Shown: in pieces, positions 7,769 through 15,509 of the stretch | Position numbering within the stretch: the stretch's first letter is position 1 | How the letters are laid out: every line of letters begins with the position of its first letter | Assembly (NCBI RefSeq): GCF_040227235.1 | Contig: NZ_JBELNZ010000001.1 | Span: forward strand, 62,001 to 126,000 | Origin: Parafrigoribacterium_A soli | GTDB lineage: Bacteria > Actinomycetota > Actinomycetes > Actinomycetales > Microbacteriaceae | Direction of reading: 5' to 3' | DNA: 64,000 nt | Translations under genes and position numbers: made by a program | Notes under the pieces: model-generated | Seen by the model: the letters and a program-made list of their open reading frames with translations, nothing else | What the model was told of the DNA's origin: nothing | The model's database searches: none

Positions 7769-8337
7769 ACCTCGGTCGAGGGGGCCGCTTCGCGCTCGAA
7801 CATCGGGTGCCGAACGAGCCAACTCCACGTCAAGACTACGGCCAGAACGGTCAGCGGAAGGACATTAACGCCCTGACCGAGTGTCGACGAGACGGCGACA
7901 AGGAATGCGTTGCCCCCGTCGCGGAAGAACGAATCGGTGGCCTGTCCGAGGCTGTTGGAGAAGAAGTTCGCGTTGGCGAGCCACGACAGCATGCCCATCG
8001 CGAAGTACACCAGGAACGCGAGGACGACGCCGCCTGCCGCCGCGAGAAGCGATTGCGCGATCACACGGCCCAGTCGCAGCGCCGCGAACAACGGCGCGAA
8101 CAGCCAGATCACGGCGAACACGCCCACGCTGTATGCAATGGTGACGAGCAGGAATCCCGGCGAAAGGAAGGCACCGAGCGCGCCAGCCTGGTAGCCCGCG
8201 CCCTGAAAGAGCGCCGTTACGTAGAAGACCATTCCGCTGACCAGTTGTGCCGCAAACGTGAACAGCAGGATGCCCGCCGCGACCATGACCGCCGGCAGCA
8301 CGCGGCCGCGCTCAGCCAGACCCTCAAATCGTGACAT
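7765..8337 (-). CDS. Hypothetical multi-pass membrane protein (190 aa)
   Basis: The ATG at 8337 gives MSRFEGLAERGR, followed by about four hydrophobic segments (roughly residues 15-45, 55-85, 92-118 and 150-175). There are no catalytic motifs. The short soluble loop between the last helices contains NANFFSNSLGQATDSFFRDGG. It is transcribed away from the DUF4031 gene, with which it shares a ~45-bp divergent intergenic region, and lies upstream of rplU on the same strand. The frame is open further upstream, but that extension lies over the divergent gene and is not hydrophobic. I do not recognise the family. Confidence 0.75.
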   Translation of the reverse strand: MSRFEGLAERGRVLPAVMVAAGILLFTFAAQLVSGMVFYVTALFQGAGYQAGALGAFLSPGFLLVTIAYSVGVFAVIWLFAPLFAALRLGRVIAQSLLAAAGGVVLAFLVYFAMGMLSWLANANFFSNSLGQATDSFFRDGGNAFLVAVSSTLGQGVNVLPLTVLAVVLTWSWLVRHPMFEREAAPSTEV

Positions 8338-8369
8338 CGCTTCGCTCCCGTCTCGACGGCGCCCATGTC

Positions 8370-8375
8370 TAGACT
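8370..8375 (+). promoter_or_regulatory. -10 box of the DUF4031 gene (leaderless spacing)
   Basis: TAGACT lies 7 nt before the ATG at 8383. No Shine-Dalgarno sequence is visible, which fits a leaderless mRNA. Confidence 0.5.
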
Positions 8376-8382
8376 TTTGATC

Positions 8383-8664
8383 ATGACCGTGTTGATCGAT
8401 CAGCCTATCTGGCCGGCACACGGCACGGTCTGGGCGCATGTCGTGAGCGACAGCTCGCTTGAGGAGTTGCACGCCTTCGCCGCGGCCACGAATCTGCCTC
8501 GCCGCAGCTTCGACCTCGACCACTACGACGTGCCGGAGCACCGCTACGACGAACTCGTCGCGGCCGGCGCCGAGCCGGTGACGGTGCGCGGCCTGGTCAC
8601 CCGACTACGGGCAAGCGGACTGCGCGTCTCCCAGCGCGATCGTCGTAGCATCGACGGCACTTAA
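8383..8664 (+). CDS. DUF4031 domain protein
   Basis: A 93-residue protein starting MTVLIDQPIWPAHGTVWAH. The opening, the DSSLEELHAFAAATNLPRR segment and the following FDLDHYDVPEHR match my recollection of DUF4031, a small actinobacterial family of unknown function. ATG at 8383 was chosen over an in-frame ATG 18 nt upstream because the family begins MTVL and because of the -10 spacing. The gene is convergent with rne, and a shared hairpin lies between them. Confidence 0.8.
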   Translation: MTVLIDQPIWPAHGTVWAHVVSDSSLEELHAFAAATNLPRRSFDLDHYDVPEHRYDELVAAGAEPVTVRGLVTRLRASGLRVSQRDRRSIDGT

Positions 8665-8668
8665 ACGA

Positions 8669-8698
8669 ATCGCGGCCAACCCTTCGGCCGGCCGCGAT
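8669..8698. terminator. Bidirectional hairpin between the DUF4031 gene and rne
   Basis: A perfect 9-bp inverted repeat, atcgcggcc/ggccgcgat, with a 12-nt loop lies in the 44-bp gap between two convergent genes. The U-tract is weak on both sides. Confidence 0.65.
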
Positions 8699-8708
8699 CA
8701 CGCTTGAA

Positions 8709-11258
8709 TCAGCTCGGGGTGTCGGTGCTGCCCGGCGTGACCGTGCCAGCGCTCGAGGCGCGACGGGAGACCCTGGAGCGGCCTTGACCGGGCTGCTTGG
8801 GCTCGGGCAGAGCGTCGAGCACGGAGTCCAGGATCTGCTCCGCGTCGTGCGGGCTGATCTTGCGAGCTCCGCGAGCACTCTTCTTGACCGGGATGTCGAG
8901 GATCGCGATCGCGGCCTCCGCTGCGGCCACCGAGGCGGATTCCGCCTGGCTGGGCGGCGCATCCGTCGGCTGCACGTCGGTGGACGCCGCGGCCGCGGCT
9001 TGGGCCTCTGGCGCCTCGGAGACGGACGTCGTCGAACTTGACTGTCCGGCATCCGCGGAATCTTCGGCGCTCGACTCCGCAGCATGCGGAATCGTGCTCG
9101 CGGCGATCTGGGCGAGAGCGTTCTTCACGTCGTCGGTGATGGCGTGCGTTCCGCCGTTGCCGTTCTTGGGCTGCGAACCGGAAGATCCGTTTCGACCCGA
9201 GTCCGAGCCGTTGCCACCCTTGCCGCGCCCACGGCGCTGCTCGGGCTGTGCCGTCTGGCGGTGCTTGGTGACCGGATCGTGGCGCACGATGACACCGCGG
9301 CCTGCGCAAACCTCACAGGGCTCGCTGAAGGACTCCAACAGCCCGAGGCCGAGCTTCTTGCGGGTCATCTGCACGAGACCGAGCGAAGTGACCTCCGCCA
9401 CCTGGTGCTTCGTGCGGTCACGACTGAGGCATTCCACGAGCCTGCGCAGTACGAGGTCTCGGTTCGACTCGAGCACCATGTCGATGAAGTCGACAACGAT
9501 GATGCCACCGATGTCGCGCAGCCTGAGCTGGCGCACGATCTCCTCGGCCGCCTCAAGGTTGTTCTTGGTGACCGTCTCTTCGAGGTTGCCACCCGAACCG
9601 ACGAACTTGCCGGTGTTGACGTCGACGACCGTCATCGCTTCGGTGCGGTCGATGACGAGCGAACCGCCCGACGGCAGCCAGACCTTGCGATCGAGCGCCT
9701 TCTCGATCTGCTCCGAAATGCGGTACTCGTCGAAGGAGTCCGCGGTGCCCTCGTACTTCTGGATGCGGTCGATGAGATCCGGAGCAACCTGCCCGAGGTA
9801 GGTCGAGATCGTGCTCTCGGCATCCTCACCGTCGATGACGAGCTTGTGGAAATCCTCGTTGAAGACGTCGCGCACGATCTTGACCAGCAGGTCGGGCTCG
9901 CTGTGCAACAGGGCCGGGGCCTGCACGGTCTCGAGGGCGGCGCTGATCTCTGCCCACTGCTTGGTGAGACGGCTGACGTCGAGGGTCAATTGCTCCTCGG
10001 TCGCACCTTCGGCGGCCGTGCGCACGATGACGCCGGCGTTCTCGGGGAGCACCTCCTTGAGGATCTTCTTGAGACGCGCGCGCTCGGTGTCCGGCAGCTT
10101 GCGGGAGATGCCGTTCATCGAACCATTGGGCACGTAGACGAGGTAGCGGCCCGGGAGCGAGACCTGGCTCGTGAGCCTCGCACCCTTGTGACCCACCGGG
10201 TCCTTGGTGACCTGAACGAGCACCTTGTCGCCCGGCTTCAGCGCGAGCTCGATGCGGCGCGCCTGGCTCTTGCCCTCGCTAGAGTTCTCGGCTGCGGCGT
10301 CCCAGTCCACCTCGCCGGAGTACAGCACGGCGTTGCGGCCGCGGCCGATGTCGACGAAGGCGGCCTCCATGCTCGGCAGCACGTTCTGCACGCGACCGAG
10401 ATATACATTCCCGATGAGGGATGCGTCCTGCGACTTCGCGACATAGTGCTCGACGAGCACACCGTCTTCGAGCACGCCGATCTGGATGCGGTTGTGCTTG
10501 GAGCGCACGACCATCGCCCGGTCGACGCTCTCGCGCCTCGCGAGGAACTCGGCCTCGCTGATGACCGGACGACGGCGACCGGCGTCGCGCCCGTCACGCC
10601 TGCGCTGCTTCTTGGCCTCGAGCCTGGTTGAGCCCCGGACCCGCTGTGGTTCGTTGCTCGGCTCGGCCTGCTTGCGGGGGGTGCGAACCTTGACGACCGT
10701 GTTCGGCGGCGTGCTCTCGTCGTCCCCGCGATCCTCTTCTCCACTGCGACGACGGGCTCGGCGGCGCACCGTGGGCGAGTCGCCGTCATCGTGGCGATCG
10801 GGCGAGTCGTTTCCGCGCGAAGGGCGCTGCGGAAGCTCTGGAAGGTCGGGGGCCTGGAACAGCAGGGACGTCGTCGCCACGGCCCGGGTGGGCGTCGCAG
10901 CCGGAGCGCTCTTAGCCGAGCGGCCTCGTGGCTGCTTCTCGACGGGGTCGACGGCCGGTCCGTTGCCGACCGCTGCTTCGTCGCTCTGCGCCGCGGATGC
11001 CCCAGCGGAGCCGCGCTTGACCGGCGCCTTGCGTGCGGGGGCACTCTCCGTGCCGGCCTGCTCTGCCGGCTTGCTGACCGAGTCGGCTGGCGCCGAGACG
11101 GCGGCGGCAGATGGCTCTGTGACGCTGGGAACGTCCACCGAGGGCTGCGGCGCCGCTACTGCAGCATCCACCGCCTTCTTGCGCGAGCCGAACAGGCGTC
11201 CACGCTTTCTGCCGGTCTCACTGCTTCCTGAGGTGTTTGCTTCGTTTTTCTCCACCAT
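8709..11258 (-). CDS. rne: Ribonuclease E/G
   Basis: An endoribonuclease for mRNA decay and rRNA/tRNA processing. The 849-residue protein has a long basic, low-complexity N-terminal extension (about residues 1-250, rich in Ala/Arg/Ser, with a KRGRLFGSRKK patch). The S1-like RNA-binding region (GNVYLGRVQNVLPSMEAAFVDIG) follows, then the catalytic core with VVDVNTGKFVG and VVDFIDMV and the metal-linker CEVCAGRG. The C-terminal tail is acidic and Ala/Ser-rich. The N-terminal extension is typical of actinobacterial RNase E. Degradosome partners usually bind such disordered tails, but no binding motif is recognised here. Confidence 0.95.
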   Translation of the reverse strand: MVEKNEANTSGSSETGRKRGRLFGSRKKAVDAAVAAPQPSVDVPSVTEPSAAAVSAPADSVSKPAEQAGTESAPARKAPVKRGSAGASAAQSDEAAVGNGPAVDPVEKQPRGRSAKSAPAATPTRAVATTSLLFQAPDLPELPQRPSRGNDSPDRHDDGDSPTVRRRARRRSGEEDRGDDESTPPNTVVKVRTPRKQAEPSNEPQRVRGSTRLEAKKQRRRDGRDAGRRRPVISEAEFLARRESVDRAMVVRSKHNRIQIGVLEDGVLVEHYVAKSQDASLIGNVYLGRVQNVLPSMEAAFVDIGRGRNAVLYSGEVDWDAAAENSSEGKSQARRIELALKPGDKVLVQVTKDPVGHKGARLTSQVSLPGRYLVYVPNGSMNGISRKLPDTERARLKKILKEVLPENAGVIVRTAAEGATEEQLTLDVSRLTKQWAEISAALETVQAPALLHSEPDLLVKIVRDVFNEDFHKLVIDGEDAESTISTYLGQVAPDLIDRIQKYEGTADSFDEYRISEQIEKALDRKVWLPSGGSLVIDRTEAMTVVDVNTGKFVGSGGNLEETVTKNNLEAAEEIVRQLRLRDIGGIIVVDFIDMVLESNRDLVLRRLVECLSRDRTKHQVAEVTSLGLVQMTRKKLGLGLLESFSEPCEVCAGRGVIVRHDPVTKHRQTAQPEQRRGRGKGGNGSDSGRNGSSGSQPKNGNGGTHAITDDVKNALAQIAASTIPHAAESSAEDSADAGQSSSTTSVSEAPEAQAAAAASTDVQPTDAPPSQAESASVAAAEAAIAILDIPVKKSARGARKISPHDAEQILDSVLDALPEPKQPGQGRSRVSRRASSAGTVTPGSTDTPS

Positions 11259-11716
11259 CGCTGGTGCACTCCTAGCCCGCTGCGGGAATCCGCGCCACCC
11301 GCCGGGTACTCTCTCGTGCGGCTCTTCGCCTGGGCGAATCCCCGCTAATCCTTGACGTTCCAGAACCGGCCGCGCACTGCTCCACTGCTTGTGGCCGCGC
11401 TGCTCGTGATCGTCACTGCTGGTGTCGACCGCGGCTTGCGGTATGCGTTCCCTCTGGTTCTGCTCGTCTTCATCCGTGCTGTTCGGAACTGGCTATCCGA
11501 CGCGTTTGTGTGACTCGACACGCGTTCCGCGGCGCACGCTGCGCCCACGGTGCTCCTCTTGTTGCACCCTGTCTGAACCATGTGTCGCATCCTCGCGGCC
11601 CGGTTTTATACCCGGTAAGCATTCTTGGTGTTGCTCCGAGCGCGGCTCGGGCAACTGAGTCGATTATCGCACGCATTGCCAGCATCCCGGCATTGACACC
11701 ATGCAATAATCCGAGA
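11259..11716 (-). promoter_or_regulatory. Gene-free 458 bp: long rne leader and divergent promoter region
   Basis: No convincing gene is seen. On the minus strand a TATAAA box (11610-11605), set in CCGGGTATAAAACCGGG, is the only AT-rich hexamer close to rne. A start near 11598 would give a 5' leader of about 340 nt. Long rne leaders are used elsewhere for autoregulation by the enzyme, so this is a candidate regulatory UTR. The right-hand part must also contain the promoter for the plus-strand VKOR gene. No convincing -35 was found for either. Confidence 0.4.
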
Positions 11717-12715
11717 GTGCCTCCGATTCTCACGCAGACAGACTCGAAACCGTCGGCGATCGCCCTGGCCCCTGTCGCGGGTCTCGGCGTGCTCATCTCT
11801 TTCCTGGCCACCGTTGCGGCTTTTCGAGGGATAGAGGCAGCGGGGGCCGGCTCATCACTCGTCGGCGCGAACAACGAACTCGGTTATCCGTCATCCGCTT
11901 TCGCACTCGTGGTGTTCGCCATCGTCCTCGCCGTATCCGCTGCCGAACTCTCGGGCGCGGCGCTGCGCGACGGCTGGCGACTCGCCGTGGTCGCGGTGCT
12001 GAGCATCGGCGTTCTCTTCGAGGTCTGGGTTCTGTACCTTGCGGTAATGGGGCCCGCCGTCACGGTCTTCCATGTGCTGGAACTGGTGCTGATGGCCGCC
12101 GCACTGGTGTTCGCGGTGCTCGCCGCACCTCGCGAGCGCACCGACTACGGCCTCGGGCTGTTCCTCATCGTGGCCGGCGTGGGCGGATTCTTCGCCGCGA
12201 TGCGCCTCACCGTCGACAAGGTCGGCACCTTCATCGATCCGGCGACCGCGCCGAGCTGTGACCTCAGTGTTCTCGTGCAGTGCGGTAAGAACCTCGCATC
12301 CTGGCAGGGCTCGCTTTTCGGGTTCCCCAACCCGCTGCTCGGCGTGGGCGGATGGATCGCCGTGATCATGGTGGGGCTGATGGTGCTCAGCGGGCTGAAG
12401 TTCGGCCGCGGGTTCTGGCTCACCTTCAACGTCGGCGTGGCCGGCGCTCTCGCGCTCGTGTGCTGGCTGATCTACCAGAGCATCTTCTCGCTCGCCACGC
12501 TCTGCCCCTGGTGCATGGCCACCTGGTCCGTGACGATTCCGACCTTCTGGCTGGTCACGCTGTACAACCTCAAGAGCGGTCATATTCCCGTTCCAGAGCG
12601 AGCCCGCGCATTCTTCAGAGCCGCATATGGCTGGGTTCCCCTGCTGACCTTCACGTCCTACGTCATCGTGTTCGTCATCGCCCAGCTGCGACTCGACGTC
12701 ATCCACCACTGGTAG
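11717..12715 (+). CDS. Vitamin K epoxide reductase (VKOR) family protein with N-terminal membrane extension
   Basis: VKOR homologues reoxidise DsbA-like proteins by passing electrons to quinones in the membrane. The core is clear: loop cysteines C181 and C189 (SCDLSVLVQCG), the FGFPNPLLGVGG motif (201-212), and the redox centre C263-P-W-C266. The 332-residue protein is much longer than the ~150-200 residues of a minimal VKOR. About 140 residues with roughly four predicted helices precede the first VKOR helix, and one helix follows the redox motif region. The GTG at 11717 is the most plausible start; the frame is open further upstream but that sequence is not hydrophobic. Two DsbA-like genes follow on the same strand. 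Confidence 0.85.
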   Translation: MPPILTQTDSKPSAIALAPVAGLGVLISFLATVAAFRGIEAAGAGSSLVGANNELGYPSSAFALVVFAIVLAVSAAELSGAALRDGWRLAVVAVLSIGVLFEVWVLYLAVMGPAVTVFHVLELVLMAAALVFAVLAAPRERTDYGLGLFLIVAGVGGFFAAMRLTVDKVGTFIDPATAPSCDLSVLVQCGKNLASWQGSLFGFPNPLLGVGGWIAVIMVGLMVLSGLKFGRGFWLTFNVGVAGALALVCWLIYQSIFSLATLCPWCMATWSVTIPTFWLVTLYNLKSGHIPVPERARAFFRAAYGWVPLLTFTSYVIVFVIAQLRLDVIHHW

Positions 12716-12818
12716 CACGGGCCCTAAGCTGATTCACGGGCCACGGTCAGCCCACACCTGACACTATTTCTCTTGTTTACCCCTTACACAGCGGCACAGA
12801 AAGTGACGGATACGCCAG

Positions 12819-13703
12819 ATGGCAACACCCGGCAATAACAGCAACCTCGGCAAGAAGGACCGCCGGGAGGCAGCACGCGAGAAGGCGCGCCAGGACCGCG
12901 AGGCCGAACGCAAGCGCACCAGGCGCAACAAGCTCTTCCTGCAGGGCGGCGTAGGGCTCGCCGTCATCGCCATCGCCGCGGTCGTCATGCTCGTCGTCGT
13001 CAACCAGCCGAAGCCGGTCGAGCTCTCGAGCAACACCGCTGGACCTGCCAACATGATCAGTGACGGCATCCTGCTCGCGGGCAACACCACCAAGGCGGTG
13101 GAGACGCCAGGCATCAAGAAGGGTGCCGATCCCGTTCCCACCGATCTGTCAAAGCACAGCGACACGGTGAACATCGTCACCTACATCGACTTCCAGTGCC
13201 CTGTCTGCCAGGCGTTCGAAGCCACCAATGGCCAGCAGATCAAGTCGTGGGTCGACAGCGGGCTCGCATCCGTCGAAATCCACCCCATCTCGATCCTCGA
13301 CAACTCGTCCCTCGGCAACAAGTATTCGACGCGTTCTGCGAATGCCGCGGCCTGTGTTGCGCAGGAGCAGCCGCAGAACTTCTACGCCGTCATGCAGGCG
13401 TTGTTCGAGCATCAGCCGGCCGAATCGACCTCTGGCCGCACCGACGCCGAGATCCTCAAGGTGTTGAAGGATGCCGGGGCCAGCGGCGACAAGATCACCA
13501 GCTGCGTCAAGAAACAAGAGTTCGCGAACTGGGTGACAGCCGCGTCGGCGCGGGTGCAGACCGCGCCGTTCCCGAACACGGTGAAGCCGACCACCCTGCG
13601 CGGCACGCCCACAGTCTTCGTCGACGGCCAGCAGTACTCGGGCGGCGTGGACGACGCCCCGGCCTTCAAGGCATTCGTGGAAGGCATCGCCAAGGCGAAG
13701 TAG
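12819..13703 (+). CDS. Membrane-anchored DsbA-family thiol oxidoreductase (CPVC)
   Basis: A 294-residue protein with a very basic cytoplasmic N-terminus (GKKDRREAAREKARQDREAE), one transmembrane anchor (about residues 41-61, LQGGVGLAVIAIAAVVML) and an extracytoplasmic thioredoxin-fold domain. That domain has the redox motif C127-P-V-C130 (DFQCPVC) and the cis-proline loop RGTPTVFVDG. It belongs to the DsbA-like Thioredoxin_4 group and is likely oxidised by the VKOR encoded just upstream, giving a complete disulfide-forming pair. Its first ~65 residues are almost identical, down to silent codon positions, to those of the next gene, whereas the redox domains have diverged. Confidence 0.9.
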   Translation: MATPGNNSNLGKKDRREAAREKARQDREAERKRTRRNKLFLQGGVGLAVIAIAAVVMLVVVNQPKPVELSSNTAGPANMISDGILLAGNTTKAVETPGIKKGADPVPTDLSKHSDTVNIVTYIDFQCPVCQAFEATNGQQIKSWVDSGLASVEIHPISILDNSSLGNKYSTRSANAAACVAQEQPQNFYAVMQALFEHQPAESTSGRTDAEILKVLKDAGASGDKITSCVKKQEFANWVTAASARVQTAPFPNTVKPTTLRGTPTVFVDGQQYSGGVDDAPAFKAFVEGIAKAK

Positions 13704-13734
13704 CACCAGCTCGCACAGCGACGAAGGGCACGAG

Positions 13735-14625
13735 ATGTCAACGGCCGGCAGCACCAGCAATCGGGGCAAGAAGGACCGCCGCGAGGCGGCACGCGAGAAG
13801 GCGCGCCAGGACCGCGAAGCCGAACGCATCCGCACCAGGCGCAACAGGCTCTTCCTGCAGGGCGGCGTAGGGCTCGCCATCATCGCCATCGCCGCGATCG
13901 TCATGCTCGTCATCGTCAACCAGCCGAAGTCGGTCACTCCGTCGGGCAACGCGGCCGGGCCGGCCAACATGGCCAGCGACGGCATCCTGCTGAGCGGTCC
14001 GGAGCTTGCCGCCGTGCCCACCCCTGCAATCAAGGCGGGCGGTGATCCGATCGTGACGAAGCAGGATCGGAGCAAGCTCAACATCGTCACGTACACGGAC
14101 TACCTGTGCCCGTACTGCCAGCAATTCGAGACGACGAACGCGGAGCAGATCACGCAGCTCGTGACGAGTGGCAAGGCCACGCTCGAGATTCACCCGCTCG
14201 CGAACCTGGACAGCCTGTCTCAGGGAACGCAGTATTCGGCCAGGTCCGCGAATGCCGCCGCCTGCGTCGCCAATACTGATCCCAACAACTTCTTCGCCGT
14301 GAATTCGGCGCTGTTCGCCAACCAGCCCGCAGAGAGCACGCCCGGCCTCAGCGACTCCAAGATCCTCTCAGTGCTCAAGGGAGCCGGCTCGAGCGGCGAC
14401 GAGCTCAGTCAGTGCGTGAAGTCACAGAAGTTCGCCGCCTGGGTGGGCGCCGCGACCGCGCGAACCCGCAACGCGACGATCCCCAATTCGTCGCTCCGGA
14501 CCGATTCCCGCGGTCTCGGCACGCCGACCGTGATTGTCAACGGCGTGCAGTGGCAGCCTGCGGGCGACGACCTGACGAATGCTGCGGCCTTCGCAGCGTT
14601 CCTGGATAAGGTGCCGACCGAGTAG
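13735..14625 (+). CDS. Membrane-anchored DsbA-family thiol oxidoreductase (CPYC), tandem paralogue
   Basis: The second copy (296 residues) has the same layout: basic N-terminus, one membrane helix at about residues 41-61, then an extracytoplasmic thioredoxin fold with C125-P-Y-C128 (DYLCPYC) and cis-proline loop LGTPTVIVNG. The dipeptide between the cysteines differs from the first copy (PY against PV), which usually shifts redox potential and suggests different clients. It lies 31 bp after the first copy and is probably in the same operon. Nucleotide identity is very high only over the anchor-coding part, as expected for gene conversion or selection on the anchor. Confidence 0.9.
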   Translation: MSTAGSTSNRGKKDRREAAREKARQDREAERIRTRRNRLFLQGGVGLAIIAIAAIVMLVIVNQPKSVTPSGNAAGPANMASDGILLSGPELAAVPTPAIKAGGDPIVTKQDRSKLNIVTYTDYLCPYCQQFETTNAEQITQLVTSGKATLEIHPLANLDSLSQGTQYSARSANAAACVANTDPNNFFAVNSALFANQPAESTPGLSDSKILSVLKGAGSSGDELSQCVKSQKFAAWVGAATARTRNATIPNSSLRTDSRGLGTPTVIVNGVQWQPAGDDLTNAAAFAAFLDKVPTE

Positions 14626-14632
14626 ACGCCGG

Positions 14633-14653
14633 TCGCTTCGACAGGCTCAGCGA
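14633..14653. repeat. Dispersed REP-like repeat, core cttcgacaggctcag
   Basis: The 21-mer tcgcttcgacaggctcagcga lies in the 33-bp gap between the convergent DsbA-like gene and ndk. Its ends are complementary (tcgct/agcga). The same 15-base core occurs inside ileS at 18083-18097. It may also end transcription as a weak hairpin. Confidence 0.7.
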
Positions 14654-14658
14654 ACGAG

Positions 14659-15081
14659 TCAGGCGAACCAGAGGGCGAGCTCGCGCGCGGCGGACTCCGG
14701 CGAGTCCGAGCCGTGCACGAGGTTCTGCTGCACCTTCTCGCCCCAGTCACGGCCGAGGTCGCCGCGGATGGTGCCGGGGGCGGCGGTGCTCGGGTCGGTG
14801 GTGCCCGCGAGGGAACGGAAGCCCTCGATCACGCGATTGCCCGCAATGCGGAGCGCCACGATCGGACCGGACTCCATGAACTCGATCAGCGGCTCATAGA
14901 ACGGCTTGCCCTCGTGCTCGGCATAGTGCGCGCCGAGCAGGTCGCGGTCGGCCTGCACGAGGCGCACGTCGACGAGCTGATAGCCCTTGGCCTCGATGCG
15001 GCGCAGGATCTCGCCGGTCAGGTTGCGGGCGACGCCATCCGGCTTCACCAGCACCAGGGTCTCTTCAACGGTGGTGGACAT
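14659..15081 (-). CDS. ndk: Nucleoside diphosphate kinase
   Basis: It equilibrates nucleoside di- and triphosphates through a phosphohistidine. The 140-residue protein begins with ETLVLVKPDGVARN, contains the substrate loop RSLAGTTDP, and ends with the active-site histidine motif NLVHGSDS. The length is typical. The ATG shares its first base with the stop of the DUF4233 gene (TAATG), so the two are coupled. It is the last gene of the ileS-folC-DUF4233-ndk operon. Confidence 0.97.
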   Translation of the reverse strand: MSTTVEETLVLVKPDGVARNLTGEILRRIEAKGYQLVDVRLVQADRDLLGAHYAEHEGKPFYEPLIEFMESGPIVALRIAGNRVIEGFRSLAGTTDPSTAAPGTIRGDLGRDWGEKVQQNLVHGSDSPESAARELALWFA

Positions 15082-15509
15082 TATTGCTCCTCAGCATGGC
15101 TCGTGGACGGGAGGGTGGACGGTTCGGAGTCGGCGGTGGCGCGCAGGGCCGCGTTGCGGCGGTCGAGCCGCACACCGGTGATGAAGCAGTAGGTCCAGAT
15201 GGCCGCGAAGCCCGCACCGATGAAAAACATCAGCGGCAGGAGGAACCCGAGCGCGACGAGACCGAGCTGCACGACCCAGCCCAGCCACACGCCCGAGCGG
15301 TACCGCAGCAGTCGGCTCACAACGAGCATTACGACGATGACCGCCGCTCCCCCGCCGAAGGCGACCGTGGGCCGCAGTACGTCGAAACGGAATACCGCAA
15401 GTGTCACAAAGAACATGAGCACGGCCTCGAGACCGAGCACGATCGACAGCAGCGACTCGGTCGCCGAACGCTCTCGACGCACCCGAGGCGCTCTTCCCGC
15501 TTCGGTCAC
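15081..15509 (-). CDS. DUF4233 family membrane protein
   Basis: A 142-residue membrane protein with about four hydrophobic segments (TESLLSIVLGLEAVLMFF, FGGGAAVIVVMLVV, WVVQLGLVALGFLLPLMFF and GFAAIWTYCF). DUF4233 proteins sit between folC and ndk in many actinobacteria, exactly as here, and have no known function. The GTG start at 15509 is supported by a GTGA overlap with the folC stop. A longer frame upstream lies inside folC and is not hydrophobic. Confidence 0.85.
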   Translation of the reverse strand: MTEAGRAPRVRRERSATESLLSIVLGLEAVLMFFVTLAVFRFDVLRPTVAFGGGAAVIVVMLVVSRLLRYRSGVWLGWVVQLGLVALGFLLPLMFFIGAGFAAIWTYCFITGVRLDRRNAALRATADSEPSTLPSTSHAEEQ

